Positions 45,801 to 56,850 of a stretch of DNA of 64,000 nt are shown piece after piece. This stretch comes from Diplonema papillatum (Eukaryota; Euglenozoa; Diplonemea; Diplonemida; Diplonemidae). Every line of letters begins with the position of its first letter. The first letter of the stretch is position 1. A program made the translations under genes and the position numbers. The notes below the pieces were generated by a model. That model worked only from the letters and a program-made list of their open reading frames with translations. It had not been told where the DNA came from and did no database searches. Location of the stretch: the NCBI GenBank assembly GCA_030068145.1, contig JAPJBO010000168.1, positions 124,001 through 188,000 of the forward strand. Reading direction: 5' to 3'.

Positions 45801-47122
45801 TGGCTGAACGATGCCTGCAGCGGGCTCGGCGACCCTCGGTCGGCGGTCGAAGGCGCTCGGATGCTGCTCTTGCGGTTCTCGGGCTGCAGGTACGCGGCTT
45901 GCGGCGCGGCCAGCGCCTGCCCGGTGCTGCCTTGCCGCGCGAGGTCTACCGCCTGGCTGAAGGCCTGCTGCAGGGCGGGGGAGCCCTGCGCCGCGGGGTC
46001 GGTTGCGGACGGGGCGCGGATGTTGCTCTTGCGGTTGTCTGGCGTGGGCCCGAGGTTCTCGGGCTGGAGGTACGCGCCTTGCGGCGCGCCGGCGCTGCCT
46101 TGCCGCGCCAAGTCGACGGACTGGTTGAAGGACTGCTGCAGTGCGGGGTCGGTTGCAGACGGGGCGCGGATGTTGCTCTTGCGGTTGTCGGCGGCGGGCC
46201 CGCCGGGGTTCGCGGGCTGGCCGAAGGGCTGCTGCTGCTGCTGCTGCTGTTGGACCTGCTGCTGCTGCTGCTTCTGCTGCGGCGGGCCTCCGACCTGCGA
46301 GGGATGGTCGTCCACCACGGGCCCTATGCGCACGCTGCGGTGCTCCGACGCCGGCTGCAGGCCCGCAGCTTGTTGCGGATGCGCCCTACCAGGACCCGCC
46401 CCCGAGAGTGCACTGCCATCTCGCGACAGCGGCGGGCCGGCGCCCGGCCGGGCCAGCCCAGCTTGACCCGACGACGTCGCGGCCAGCGGATCGACCGACG
46501 GCAGCCGCAGGTCATTGTCCGGCGCGGCTTCGGGCTTCGCCCTGGGGGATCCTGGGTTTGCCCTGGGGGACCCTGGCTTCGCGCTGCCTCTTCTAGAGGC
46601 GGGGCCGACGGATTCCGGGTAAGGGAACGCGCCCGGCTTGTACGTGAAGGAGTAGTTGTAGGAGGTGAGATTCGGGGAAAGCTGGCCCAATGGCAGCCGG
46701 GTGCCGCCTGAGTACGTCGAGGAGCCGGCTGTGCCGTCGCTCGTTTTGCGGGCGCCGCCGACCAGAGGGAGCATCTCGCTTTGGCCGTTCGGGTCCTGCG
46801 ACGTCATGCGGCGTACGGCGTCTGCGATGAGGGCTGTCTTCGTCTGCACGGGCTGCCAGCTGTTCTCCCGGCCGAGCCCCCGCCGTTGCGTGTCGTCGAG
46901 CGTCAGGCTCGACCGCAGGCGCGTGGCCACCGGCGCCCACCCGCTCCGGGACGGTGTGATGGTCGCCGTCCGGAGCCTCTGCAGCTCCTGCGGCTGCTCG
47001 GCGCCCGCCCGCGCCGCCTGCCGCTGCTGCGCGTGCTGCAGCGACGCGTTCAAATTGTCCCGCTCGGTCTGTAGCTGATACAAGCTGACATCAAGGTCGA
47101 GGTCACCCTGTGCCGCTGGCAT
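42803..47122 (-). CDS. Very large intrinsically disordered protein
   Basis: At least 1440 aa from ATG at 47122 (MPAAQGDLDLDVSLYQLQTE). Residues 10-45 form a short coiled coil; the rest is Pro/Ser/Gln/Arg-rich and disordered, with a Gln run near residue 290. Internal repeat families are an about 34-aa unit (DNRKSNIRAPSATDPALQQS), AIIDGAFQR(P/Q)(H/Q)I(A/T)DA twice, and a string of RGDHAYLSDANRGNRGFLSD units near residue 1130. No enzyme domain seen. Such proteins are often cytoskeletal or scaffold components, but that is a guess. The frame stays open to 42683, but its last 40 codons lie in a tandem repeat; a GTATGC donor at 42802 in phase 0 suggests the exon ends near 42803 and a 3' exon is missing. 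Two copies of the first 100 codons lie upstream. Confidence 0.7.
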
Positions 47123-47311
47123 CTAAACCTTCCCCCCTACGCCCCCACTCTACACTGCAAGTTTTAGCGTTTCCTGTGGTTTAAAAGTTCGGCGTTTTAG
47201 GATCTCCGGTTGGCCATTGAGGTTGAGAGTCGGGTAGTAAAAGGGATGTAGACGTACTTGCACACTGTAACTGTGGCTAGCCCGGATTTCTTTAGACGGT
47301 ATTTTGCATCT

Positions 47312-47608
47312 CTAACATCCGCGATGAGGGCTGCCTTGGTCTGCACGGGCTGCCAGCTGTTCTCCCGGCTGAGCCTCCGCCGCTGCGTGTGCGTCGAGCG
47401 CCAGGCTCGACCGCAGGCGCGTGGCCACCGCTCCGGACGGTGTGATGGTCGCCGTCCGGAGCCTCTGCAGCTCCTGCGGCTGCTCGGCGCCCGCCCGCGC
47501 CGCCTGCCGCTGCTGCGCGTGCTGCAGCGACGCGTTCAAATTGTCCCGCTCGGTCTGCAGCTGATACAAGCTGACATCAAGGTCGAGGTCACCCTGTGCC
47601 GCTGGCAT
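47312..47608 (-). pseudogene. 5'-end copy 1 of the disordered-protein gene
   Basis: Begins with the identical MPAAQGDLDLDVSLYQLQTE at 47608, including the upstream flank (CTTCCCCCCTACGCCCCCAC on the plus strand). It follows the parent for about 95 codons, loses the frame at a 12-base gap (ATITPSGAVA for ATITPSRSGWAPVA) and a later change, then ends in a spacer that also occurs after copy 2. Repeat period 486 bp. Confidence 0.9.
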
Positions 47609-47818
47609 CTAAACCTTCCCCCCTACGCCCCCACTCTACACTGCAAGTTTTAGCATTTCTTGTGGTTCAAAAGTTCGGCGTTTTAGGGTCTCCGGTTGAC
47701 CACTGACGTTGAGAGTCGGGTAGTAAAAGGGATGTAGACGTACTTGCACACTGTAACTGTGGCTAGCCCGGATTTCTTTAGACTCTTTCGAGTTTTAAGA
47801 AGCCGGTATTTTGCATCT

Positions 47819-48095
47819 CTAGCATCCGCGATGAGGGCTGCCTTGGTCTGCACGGGCTGCCAGCTGTTCTCCCGGCTGAGCCCCCGCCGCTGCGTGTGCG
47901 TGGAGCGGCAGGCTCGACCGCAGGCGCGTGGCCACCGCTCCGGACAGTGTGATGGTCGCCGTCCGGAGCCTTTGCGGCTCCTGCGGCTGCTCGGCGCCTG
48001 CCCGCGCCGCCTGCCGCTGCTGTGCGCGCTGCAACGACGCGTTCGAATTGTCCCGCTCGGTCTGCAGCCGCACATACAAGCTGACATCACGGTCT
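47819..48095 (-). pseudogene. 5'-end copy 2 of the disordered-protein gene
   Basis: Diverged further: the original start ATG and first 12 codons are replaced, but LQTERDNSNASLQRAQQRQA and later blocks persist. Same downstream spacer (TTGCATCTCTAGCATCCGCG on plus). It directly abuts the LSU rRNA shard region at 48177. Confidence 0.85.
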
Positions 48096-48176
48096 TGGTC
48101 TGTGCCAAGCGAGACCCAGGATCGCTAGCGGCCATGCTTTCACACCGAGTATCGAGCACCCTTATGCCTACGCGAT

Positions 48177-48321
48177 ATTTCTGTTCCCGCTGAGTTTGCC
48201 TCAGGACACCTGCGTTAATGTGTAACAGATGTGCCACCCCAGCCAAACTCCCCACCTAACTGGTGTCTCCAAACGAGGATTCGCGAGCCGAAGCCCGTTT
48301 GTCGCTGGAAACGGATAAGTC
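48177..48321 (-). rRNA. LSU rRNA domain IV-V fragment, antisense
   Basis: Plus strand CGCTGAGTTTGCCTCAGG, ACACCTGCGTTAATGTG, TGCCACCCCAGCCAAACTCC and CCACCTAACTGG is the complement of the conserved LSU segment (GGGGAGTTTGGCTGGGGC ... CGCAGGTGTCC). The adjoining CTCCAAACGAGGATTCGCGA ... CGTTTGTCGCTGG also occurs at 57866-57922, which supports both being LSU sequence. Confidence 0.8.
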
Positions 48322-48875
48322 CGAAGACCCTATCCCCACAAGGGAGCAGCTGCCGATTTCGCATCTTTGAATCAGTAAAGCGACAACAAGAGTAGTGGTA
48401 TTTCATTGTAGCGGCCTCCCACCTCTCGTGTCACTGGGGCCCCATGGCTGCGAACATGGAGTCTCAGTGCACTGAACTGCATTCAGGGACGCAAACCCCG
48501 TGTTCCGAGCGGAACAACTGCGTGCGGTTTTATAGTCATTCGCACAAGCTGGAACAAGGTTGCAAGGAAAGGCAGTGAAGCGGGTAACGAAACTACTTGC
48601 CGCGACACCCACTCTGCATGGCAATGCGAGCGGGCGCCGTTTTCCCAACTCTGAGCCGGCCCGGACAACAAACGTTTATTTTCCTGACTGTTTTCACTCT
48701 CCCTTCTGTCCCGGCGACAGTTGCTTGGTGTAGCTTGTTCTTGATCCTTGGAATGTCGTACTCGACTCCAAATCAACAAGGCTCTGTGTGTAAGTCGCGT
48801 TGGTTCACCTCTGGCCTCCTCAAATGAGACGGGTGGCACCGTCCGAGTGCTTTCTTTTTCCCCCCCCGAACGGGT
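48322..48875. other. Intergenic, nothing recognised
   Basis: No gene or repeat recognised. Confidence 0.4.
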
Positions 48876-49140
48876 ACAGGGAAAGCCTGCTACACGGGAG
48901 CCAAGCTTCACGTGTTCGGCGGTACTGCAGAGCCACAAGTCTACGGGTCAAGTGGCTACCAATTTCCCAAACTAAAGCATCAAGGCGTGGCTCACCTTTC
49001 GGCTTGGCGCTCGCGCTGAACACAAGCTCGTCGAGACGGTCAGCCACAGGGCAGAGCGGACGGGGTTGTACCACTGTGCTGCCTCCGACTCAATCTTTGC
49101 AAGCTGTGGTTGACCGTCACGTTCCTGGACCAGGTGCGGC
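48876..49140 (+). repeat. Dispersed 250-bp repeat, second copy
   Basis: Matches 14828-15075 over its length, with a 12-base TCTTTGCAAGCT segment that the other copy lacks. Followed by a TTC/TTTC-rich run at 49141-49178. Confidence 0.75.
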
Positions 49141-49531
49141 CTTTTTCTTTTTTTCTTTTTTTCTTCTTCTTCTTTCTTCCCTCCAGCGAGTGGCAAACTA
49201 GCCTACCCCGAGCGGTGAACTCCTTTCGAGAAGGTTTTCTACCGGTGGAAGCTGATGGGTAGCTTTTGACGATCCCGTGTGATGGTGTACAGATTCGTGT
49301 CTTTCGACCAACTATATTGTTTTACCGTCGATCGCGAAGGATCAATTTGGTACCTTGCGATGTTTGTTTGGCAAGGAAGTTTTCCTTGCCAAATCCTCGC
49401 CACCTTTTCCTCCTTCGTACTTTTTGCCCAGTCTCGCCCGGACATCCTCGCGAAATATCTGCCTCCGTTTCAGGGCGTAGAGGTGCTCAGGTGCACGCAT
49501 CCGGTATAATCCACGAGCCCGTTCATGGATT
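49141..49531. other. Intergenic; isolated leader motif
   Basis: TCTTTCGACCAACTATATTG at 49299 is a diverged copy of the leader motif. No gene. Confidence 0.4.
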
Positions 49532-49826
49532 GGAAATACTCGACGTAGCTGCTTCGACTCCGAATGAAAGGGGGGAAATATAGAGGTAAGGGGCAAATAC
49601 AATACAAACACAATCTGATTTGTTCTTCGCTTACACCACCGTGTGTTGTTTTCTCACTCAGGACTTTGACCTGTTGTGTTTGTGTGATTTGTCGTGTAGG
49701 GGTAGACCCGCATGACCTCACGTCCGTTCAACACGTGGTTCGGTAGTTACAGCACTTGGGATCCCTTCTGTTCTTTGTCGGGCAGCATCGTCGAGCATTT
49801 CCTTTCAAGCTGGCGCTTATGTAAAA
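49532..49826 (-). mobile_element. AAGCGCCAGCTT-type TIR element, full length
   Basis: Left end GGAAATACTCGACGTAGCTG, right end GTCGAGCATTTCCTTTCAAG + CTGGCGCTTA; the two ends are inverted over about 22 bp. The interior matches 16752-17030 in reverse. About 295 bp, non-coding. Confidence 0.78.
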
Positions 49827-49949
49827 ACAAATGTGAAGGTCCCGCTTAGCGGCGCGCCGGAGTTGAACAGCATGACTCCTCATATCATACGACTCGGTCT
49901 CGAGTGTTGGTGGGTGTTGTCCACGCTGCTGAGATCTTCCTTCAAGGCT

Positions 49950-50792
49950 GAGAGTCTACCCCGCATGAAAAGACAAATTGCGTCTGACCGCGGAGTGCAC
50001 AAACGGAGAATCAGTCAATCGGACTACCGACTATCGACGGGAGGCTGCGGAAGGTGGCGGACAGGGTCTGCAACAGGGCAAGCGACACTCCGCTTCTCGA
50101 GCTCGCTGACGTCCCGCTGGCGCTGCGCTGCAGCGGCACCACGAAGAGAAGATGGAAAATGACGACTGCTCGTTTCGGGCGGTGCAACTCCGTCGCGAAA
50201 CCTTCATGGTCGTTCGACCCCGCATGAAAAGACAAATTTCGCTTAACCGCGGAGTGCATAGAACGCAAACGGAGATCCCTGTCAATCGGACTACCGACTA
50301 TCGACTATCGACGGGAGGCTGCGGAAGGTGGCGGACAGGGTCTGCGGCAGGGCAAGCGACACTCCGCTTCTCGAGCTCGCTGACGTCCCGCTGGCGCTGC
50401 CGCGGCCGCGCCAAGTCCCGGTTGCGCATCGCAAAGAAGATGGAAGGCGATTGCTCGTCTGGGCGGCGCAAAACTCCCGTTCTGGGACCTAAATGGTCGT
50501 TCTACCCCGACATGAAACGACCCATTCGTCTAACCGCGGGTGTGCACAGAACGCAAGCAGAGAACACAGCCAATCGGACTACCGACTATCGACGGGAGGC
50601 TGCGGAAGGTGACGGACGGGTTCTGCGGCAGGGCAAGCGACACTCCGCTTCTCGAGCTCGCTGACGTCCCGCTGGCGCTGCCGCAGCCGCGCCAGGCAAG
50701 GCATCGAACGCGATTGCTCGTTTCGTGCCCGACGTGAAAAATACAAATTTCGTCTAACCGCGGAGTGCATAGACCGCAAACGGAGAATCGGG
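49950..50792 (-). repeat. Three extra copies of the 3' end of the 50793-51458 gene
   Basis: Tandem units of about 200-270 bp (about 49960-50165, 50220-50470, 50510-50760) each contain the parent's last coding block (ARLRQRQRDVSELEKRSVAC on the minus strand) and its 3' flank (GGTTAGACGAAATTTGT-like and GGCACGAAACGAGCA-like). Internal lengths vary through small deletions. No unit has the N-terminal 180 residues of the parent. Confidence 0.85.
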
Positions 50793-51458
50793 CTACCGAC
50801 TTTCGACGGGAGGCTGCGGAAGGTGACGGACAGGTTCTGCGGCAGGGCAAGCGACACTCCGCTTCTCGAGCTCGCTGACGTCCCGCTGGCGCTGCCGCAG
50901 CCGCGCCAAGCGGAGCTCCCGGTTGCGTTCTGCCACCCGCCGGCGCTCCGCGAGCGGGCCGGCCGAGTCGGCGCGCGCCCCGCCCCCGACCCCTGCCGCG
51001 ATGATCTTGTCCAGCGCAGCGATCCGGTTGCGGTCCGCCTCCGACGCCGCGAGCATCGACAGCTGCCTGACCTCCAGCGACACCGCGTTCTCGGCCGCCC
51101 ACCGGCAGGGGACACCGTGCGGTTCGAGCCGGGCCAGCTCGAGGCGGGTGGCGTAGTCGCGCGGGTGGAGGAGCAGCCGCAAGCCTTTGAAGCGGCCGCG
51201 CGTGATGCCCGCCTCGACCTTCCACTTCAACGCGTCGAACAGCAGCACCAGCCCCTGCAGCTCCGCCGCGCCGAAGCCGCCGCCGACGATGGCGGTCGCA
51301 TTCGGCCGGTCCCCGGGCTTCGAGCCGCGGCGGGTGTGCCGCCAGCCGCTTTCTTCGACGAACTCCTCGACGCCCGCCCACGCGGCCGCCGCCTTTATCA
51401 GTTTCTGCACCGGCTCGTCGGCAGTACTCGCCAGGAACGCCACCGGCGCGGAGACCAT
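50793..51458 (-). CDS. Unrecognised 221-aa protein
   Basis: Start at ATG 51458 (MVSAPVAFLASTADEPVQ); upstream sequence is a TIR element, so the longer frame is rejected. The N-terminal 100 residues are mixed alpha/beta (AVEEFVEESGW-like helix, NATAIVGGGFGAAELQGLVL, FKGLRLLLHPRDYATRLELA). The C-terminal half is Ala/Arg/Glu-rich and helical (ADRNRIAALDKIIAAG, RRRVAERNRELRLARLRQRQ). GGGFGA looks loop-like but is not a recognised nucleotide-binding motif in this context. The last 30 residues are amplified downstream, so the true C-terminus could differ. Confidence 0.6.
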   Translation of the reverse strand: MVSAPVAFLASTADEPVQKLIKAAAAWAGVEEFVEESGWRHTRRGSKPGDRPNATAIVGGGFGAAELQGLVLLFDALKWKVEAGITRGRFKGLRLLLHPRDYATRLELARLEPHGVPCRWAAENAVSLEVRQLSMLAASEADRNRIAALDKIIAAGVGGGARADSAGPLAERRRVAERNRELRLARLRQRQRDVSELEKRSVACPAAEPVRHLPQPPVESR

Positions 51459-51506
51459 GTGCCGAACACTCGGAGTATATCCGTGGGTGGGTGTTTTCCT
51501 TACTTT

Positions 51507-51858
51507 GTATAAGCACCTGCACCCGTAGGAAATACTTGAGGCTGCCAGCTGCAAAAATACTCGAGGGGCTGCCTTGTGCTTACTTCGAAGAAGGCTAGAG
51601 GGGGAGAAACAATACAACTACAAAATGGGTCTTTTTTGTTGAACGCTTACGCCCGCCACTACACCCAGATTTACCTGTGTTTCGTGTGGGCTACAGCACA
51701 TTTACCTCCTTTGATCTATCGCAACTGGCAGTCTCCTCAAGCATTTCCTACAAAGCAGGTGCTTATACAAAAAAAAAATCAAAGGAAGTAAATGTGCTGT
51801 AGCCCACACGAAACACAGGTGAATCTGGGTTCAGTGGCGGGCGTAAGCGCTCAACAAA
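51507..51858. mobile_element. TIR element with a second copy nested inside it
   Basis: A forward copy starts at 51507 (AAGCACCTGCACCCGTAGG, AAATACTTGAGG) and is broken after CCAGCTGCAAAA. A complete reverse copy follows (ATACTCGAGGGGCTGCC at about 51556 to CAGGTGCTTATAC at about 51770), after which the forward copy resumes (ATCAAAGGAAGTAAATGTGC) to about 51858. Insertion was at an A-rich site. Confidence 0.8.
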
Positions 51859-52063
51859 CGGTTTTGAACTACTGTTAGCCTGAAAGCTCTGCATGTCACA
51901 AGCGCACATATTATGTGCCTGTGCTGCGGAAGACAACCGGCCCCTTCTGGACTAAGATGCTTCAGTGCATGACAAGTTCACACAGCACTCTAATTAATGG
52001 TCATATAACGTGTGGTCCTCCATTTAGTGGTCATCTAATTAGTGCACCTGATTAATTTACTTT

Positions 52064-52254
52064 TTGTAAAAGCACCTGCTTAGTAGGAAATACTTGAGGA
52101 GGCTGCCAGCTGCAAAAATGTGCTGTAGCCCACACGCAACACAGGCGAATCTGGGTTTAGTGGCGGGCGTAAGCGTTCAACAAAAAAGACCCACTTTGTA
52201 GTTGGATTGTTTCTCCCCCTCTGGCCTGAGCACAAGGCAGTCCCTCGAGTATTT
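52064..52254 (+). mobile_element. AAGCACCTGCTT-type TIR element, complete ends
   Basis: AAGCACCTGCTTAGTAGG at the left and CTCGAGTATTTCC at the right, with a 20-base deletion in the left core (after AGCTGCAAAA). Supports an element of about 190-220 bp. Confidence 0.82.
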
Positions 52255-52529
52255 CCCCAGTGTTCGAATTGCTAATAATTAATTTTCCGGCTCGCTACGC
52301 GAGCCGGAAGAAACGGTATAGCCCATCAAGCTCGGACACTCAAGCCAGCTAGTCTCCTCCTTCACCACCATCACAATTCGGATTGAGAGGTCAGTAATTA
52401 GTCGTCGTCCAATTAGTGGGATTCTAATTAGCGGAGCAATGAATTATGTGTTCGCGATTTTTGGGGGAACCACTAATTAGAAATCCACTACTTAGAGTGC
52501 AGTGTGTACACACAGCCGCGGACCCTCGG
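52255..52529. other. Spacer with repeated TAATTAGTGG-type motifs
   Basis: Several ATTAGTGG/CTAATTAG motifs at 51990-52500 flank the TIR element and might be an unrecognised AT-rich repeat. No gene. Confidence 0.4.
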
Positions 52530-55500
52530 CGAGTGGGTGGTATGGCCCTTTGACAGAGTGAGCTGGTGCCTCTCATCTCGCCTTTAAAACACGGCTGAGT
52601 CACGCATGCTCTTGACAGACCCTCGGCGAGTGGGTGGTGTGGTCATTTTAGCCGACGCCTCTCATCTCGCCTTAAAACACGGCTGAGTCACGCATGCTCT
52701 TGACAGACCCTCGGCGAGTGGGTGGTGTGGTCATTTTAGCCGACGCCTCTCATCTCGCCTTAAAACACGGCTGAGTCACGCATGCTCTTGACAGACCCTC
52801 GGCGAGTGGGTGGTGTGGTCATTTCAGCCGACGCCTCTCATCTCGCCTTAAAACACGGCTGAGTCACGCAAGCTCTTGACAGACCCTCGGCGAGTGGGTG
52901 GTGTGGTCATTTTAGCCGATGCCTCTCATCTCGCCTTTAAAACACGGCTGAGTCACGCAAGCTCTTGACAGACTGGGTGGTGTGGTCATTTTAGCCGACG
53001 CCTCTCATCTCGCCTTAAAACACGGCTGAGTCACGCATGCTCTTGACAGACCCTCGGCGAGTGGGTGGTGTGGTCATTTCAGCCGATGCCTCTCATCTCG
53101 CCTTTAAAACACGGCTGAGTCACGCAAGCTCTTGACAGACCCTCGGCGAGTGGGTGGTGTGGTCATTTCAGCCGATGCCTCTCATCTCGCCTTTAAAACA
53201 CGGCTGAGTCACGCATGCTCTTGACAGACCCTCGGCGAGTGGTCATTTCAGCCGATGCCTCTCATCTCGCCTTTAAAACACGGCTGAGTCACGCAAGCTC
53301 TTGACAGACTGGGTGGTGTGGTCATTTTAGCCGATGCCTCTCATCTCGCCTTTAAAACACGGCTGAGTCACGCAAGCTCTTGACAGACCCTCGGCGAGTG
53401 GGTGGTGTGGTCATTTTAGCCGATGCCTCTCATCTCGCCTTTAAAACACGGCTGAGTCACGCATGCTCTTGACAGACCCTCGGCGAGTGGGTGGTGTGGT
53501 CATTTTAGCCGATGCCTCTCATCTCGCCTTTAAAACACGGCTGAGTCACGCAAGCTCTTGACAGACTGGGTGGTGTGGTCATTTTAGCCGATGCCTCTCA
53601 TCTCGCCTTTAAAACACGGCTGAGTCACGCAAGCTCTTGACAGACCCTCGGCGAGTGGGTGGTGTGGTCATTTTAGCCGACGCCTCTCATCTCGCCTTAA
53701 ACCACGGCTGAGTCACGCAAGCTCTTGACAGACTGGGTGGTGTGGTCATTTCAGCCGACGCCTCTCATCTCGCCTTAAAACACGGCTGAGTCACGCAAGC
53801 TCTTGACAGACCCTCGGCGAGTGGGTGGTGTGGTCATTTTAGCCGACGCCTCTCATCTCGCCTTAAACCACGGCTGAGTCACGCAAGCTCTTGACAGACT
53901 GGGTGGTGTGGTCATTTCAGCCGACGCCTCTCATCTCGCCTTAAAACACGGCTGAGTCACGCATGCTCTTGACAGACCCTCGGCGAGTGGGTGGTGTGGT
54001 CATTTTAGCCGATGCCTCTCATCTCGCCTTTAAAACACGGCTGAGTCACGCAAGCTCTTGACAGACCCTCGGCGAGTGGGTGGTGTGGTCATTTTAGCCG
54101 ACGCCTCTCATCTCGCCTTAAACCACGGCTGAGTCACGCAAGCTCTTGACAGACTGGGTGGTGTGGTCATTTCAGCCGACGCCTCTCATCTCGCCTTAAA
54201 ACACGGCTGAGTCACGCATGCTCTTGACAGACCCTCGGCGAGTGGGTGGTGTGGTCATTTCAGCCGATGCCTCTCATCTCGCCTTAAAACACGGCTGAGT
54301 CACGCAAGCTCTTGACAGACTGGGTGGTGTGGTCATTTCAGCCGACGCCTCTCATCTCGCCTTTAAAACACGGCTGAGTCACGCAAGCTCTTGACAGACC
54401 CTCGGCGAGTGGGTGGTGTGGTCATTTTAGCCGATGCCTCTCATCTCGCCTTTAAAACACGGCTGAGTCACGCAAGCTCTTGACAGACTGGGTGGTGTGG
54501 TCATTTTAGCCGATGCCTCTCATCTCGCCTTTAAAACACGGCTGAGTCACGCATGCTCTTGACAGACCCTCGGCGAGTGGGTGGTGTGGTCATTTCAGCC
54601 GATGCCTCTCATCTCGCCTTTAAAACACGGCTGAGTCACGCAAGCTCTTGACAGACCCTCGGCGAGTGGGTGGTGTGGTCATTTCAGCCGATGCCTCTCA
54701 TCTCGCCTTTAAAACACGGCTGAGTCACGCATGCTCTTGACAGACCCTCGGCGAGTGGGTGGTGTGGTCATTTTAGCCGATGCCTCTCATCTCGCCTTTA
54801 AAACACGGCTGAGTCACGCAAGCTCTTGACAGACTGGGTGGTGTGGTCATTTTAGCCGATGCCTCTCATCTCGCCTTTAAAACACGGCTGAGTCACGCAA
54901 GCTCTTGACAGACCCTCGGCGAGTGGGTGGTGTGGTCATTTTAGCCGATGCCTCTCATCTCGCCTTTAAAACACGGCTGAGTCACGCAAGCTCTTGACAG
55001 ACTGGGTGGTGTGGTCATTTTAGCCGATGCCTCTCATCTCGCCTTTAAAACACGGCTGAGTCACGCAAGCTCTTGACAGACCCTCGGCGAGTGGGTGGTG
55101 TGGTCATTTCAGCCGACGCCTCTCATCTCGCCTTAAACCACGGCTGAGTCACGCAAGCTCTTGACAGACTGGGTGGTGTGGTCATTTCAGCCGACGCCTC
55201 TCATCTCGCCTTAAAACACGGCTGAGTCACGCATGCTCTTGACAGACCCTCGGCGAGTGGGTGGTGTGGTCATTTTAGCCGACGCCTCTCATCTCGCCTT
55301 AAACCACGGCTGAGTCACGCAAGCTCTTGACAGACTGGGTGGTGTGGTCATTTCAGCCGACGCCTCTCATCTCGCCTTAAACACGGCTGAGTCACGCATG
55401 CTCTTGACAGACCCTCGGCGAGTGGGTGGTGTGGTCATTTTAGCCGACGCCTCTCATCTCGCCTTAAACCACGGCTGAGTCACGCAAGCTCTTGACAGAC

Positions 55501-56850
55501 TGGGTGGTGTGGTCATTTCAGCCGACGCCTCTCATCTCGCCTTAAAACACGGCTGAGTCACGCAAGCTCTTGACAGACCCTCGGCGAGTGGGTGGTGTGG
55601 TCATTTTAGCCGACGCCTCTCATCTCGCCTTAAACCACGGCTGAGTCACGCAAGCTCTTGACAGACTGGGTGGTGTGGTCATTTTAGCCGACGCCTCTCA
55701 TCTCGCCTTAAAACACGGCTGAGTCACGCAAGCTCTTGACAGACCCTCGGCGAGTGGGTGGTGTGGTCATTTTAGCCGACGCCTCTCATCTCGCCTTAAA
55801 CCACGGCTGAGTCACGCAAGCTCTTGACAGACTGGGTGGTGTGGTCATTTCAGCCGACGCCTCTCATCTCGCCTTAAAACACGGCTGAGTCACGCATGCT
55901 CTTGACAGACCCTCGGCGAGTGGGTGGTGTGGTCATTTTAGCCGATGCCTCTCATCTCGCCTTTAAAACACGGCTGAGTCACGCAAGCTCTTGACAGACT
56001 GGGTGGTGTGGTCATTTTAGCCGATGCCTCTCATCTCGCCTTTAAAACACGGCTGAGTCACGCAAGCTCTTGACAGACCCTCGGCGAGTGGGTGGTGTGG
56101 TCATTTCAGCCGACGCCTCTCATCTCGCCTTAAAACACGGCTGAGTCACGCAAGCTCTTGACAGACCCTCGGCGAGTGGGTGGTGTGGTCATTTTAGCCG
56201 ACGCCTCTCATCTCGCCTTAAACCACGGCTGAGTCACGCAAGCTCTTGACAGACTGGGTGGTGTGGTCATTTTAGCCGATGCCTCTCATCTCGCCTTTAA
56301 AACACGGCTGAGTCACGCAAGCTCTTGACAGACCCTCGGCGAGTGGGTGGTGTGGTCATTTTAGCCGACGCCTCTCATCTCGCCTTAAACCACGGCTGAG
56401 TCACGCAAGCTCTTGACAGACTGGGTGGTGTGGTCATTTCAGCCGACGCCTCTCATCTCGCCTTAAAACACGGCTGAGTCACGCAAGCTCTTGACAGACC
56501 CTCGGCGAGTGGGTGGTGTGGTCATTTTAGCCGACGCCTCTCATCTCGCCTTAAACCACGGCTGAGTCACGCAAGCTCTTGACAGACTGGGTGGTGTGGT
56601 CATTTCAGCCGACGCCTCTCATCTCGCCTTAAAACACGGCTGAGTCACGCATGCTCTTGACAGACCCTCGGCGAGTGGGTGGTGTGGTCATTTTAGCCGA
56701 TGCCTCTCATCTCGCCTTTAAAACACGGCTGAGTCACGCAAGCTCTTGACAGACCCTCGGCGAGTGGGTGGTGTGGTCATTTCAGCCGATGTCTCTCATC
56801 TCGCCTTTAAAACACGGCTGAGTCACGCATGCTCTTGACAGACGAGTGGG
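52530..56850. repeat. Satellite array of alternating 89-bp and 79-bp units
   Basis: About 50 copies of a unit containing GATGCCTCTCATCTCGCCTT, TAAAACACGGCTGAGTCACG and AGCTCTTGACAGAC. Long units add CCTCGGCGAG before TGGGTGGTGTGGTCATTT; short units lack these 10 bases. Long and short units frequently alternate (dimer repeat of about 168 bp), with linked variants (CGACGCC with TTAAACCACG), which is higher-order structure. No gene. Confidence 0.95.

Noticed and set aside
43743-46711. Plus-strand frames of 429-544 aa opposite the disordered-protein gene
   Set aside because: GC-rich shadow frames; the minus-strand frame is much longer, has a start duplicated upstream and internal protein repeats.
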